Virus record (IMG/VR): IMGVR_UViG_3300049484_000055
Span: 1 to 21,660 of that record
From: a virus
DNA length: 21,660 nt
Reading direction: 5' to 3' (one strand)
Below the pieces are notes generated by a model. The model ran no database searches. It saw only the letters and a list, made by a program, of their open reading frames with translations, and was not told the DNA's origin. A program made the position numbers and the translations under genes. Positions 21,648-21,660 of the stretch are shown piece after piece. Position 1 is the first letter of the stretch, and each line of letters begins with the position of its first letter.

Positions 21648-21660
21648 TCGGATATTTAAT

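Overview
The window is a piece of a tailed double-stranded DNA bacteriophage (Caudoviricetes): the packaging and virion-structure module of an AT-rich phage. It holds a large P22-like portal, a large terminase, a probable small terminase, a tail-nozzle-like protein and a run of long Pro/Ala/Gln- or Asn/Thr-rich proteins of the kind that act as internal or DNA-ejection proteins in short-tailed phages. I see no tail sheath, tail tube or canonical tape measure, so a podovirus-like virion is the best guess, but it is not proven. There are no bacterial housekeeping genes, tRNAs, integrase, insertion sequences or CRISPR arrays. The low G+C content and the absence of a lysogeny module would fit a lytic phage of an aquatic bacterium; that is inference, and the host cannot be named from the sequence.

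All genes but one lie on the minus strand, so transcription runs from right to left. From the right edge these are: a 10-codon ORF with a promoter-like site in front and a terminator hairpin behind; an 87-aa zinc-finger-like protein; a 671-aa tail-nozzle/stabilisation-like protein; a 301-aa structural protein; a 1597-aa protein built largely of tandem repeats; a 236-aa Ala/Gln-rich protein; a 724-aa protein carrying an M15-type peptidoglycan peptidase domain; an 803-aa Pro-rich protein; a 143-aa Dps/ferritin-like protein; and a 55-aa protein. The one plus-strand gene, a GNAT-like protein, follows (6944-7432). Left of it are the 114-aa probable small terminase, a 49-aa basic protein, three small proteins of 120, 122 and 97 aa, a hairpin, a 265-aa unknown, a 97-aa unknown, the large terminase, a 79-aa CxxH/CxxC protein and the portal. 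The first codons of another gene, probably a head gene, are at the left edge. Genes are tightly packed, with ATGA and TAATG overlaps, and no gene-free stretch exceeds 300 bases.

The regulatory pattern is the most coherent non-coding signal. A short element NTAAATA, most often CTAAATAC and once a perfect TATAAATA, lies just upstream of nearly every cluster of genes, in the correct orientation on both strands. It resembles the late promoter of T4-type phages, read by a gp55-like sigma factor. In three cases it sits so close to the ATG that the transcript would be almost leaderless.

The most unusual protein is the 1597-aa product. It contains eleven 20-residue units in perfect register, at least seven 19-residue units in perfect register, and a triple 7-residue repeat. 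The most unexpected accessory gene is the Dps-like protein, which keeps all five ferroxidase ligands at the correct spacing.
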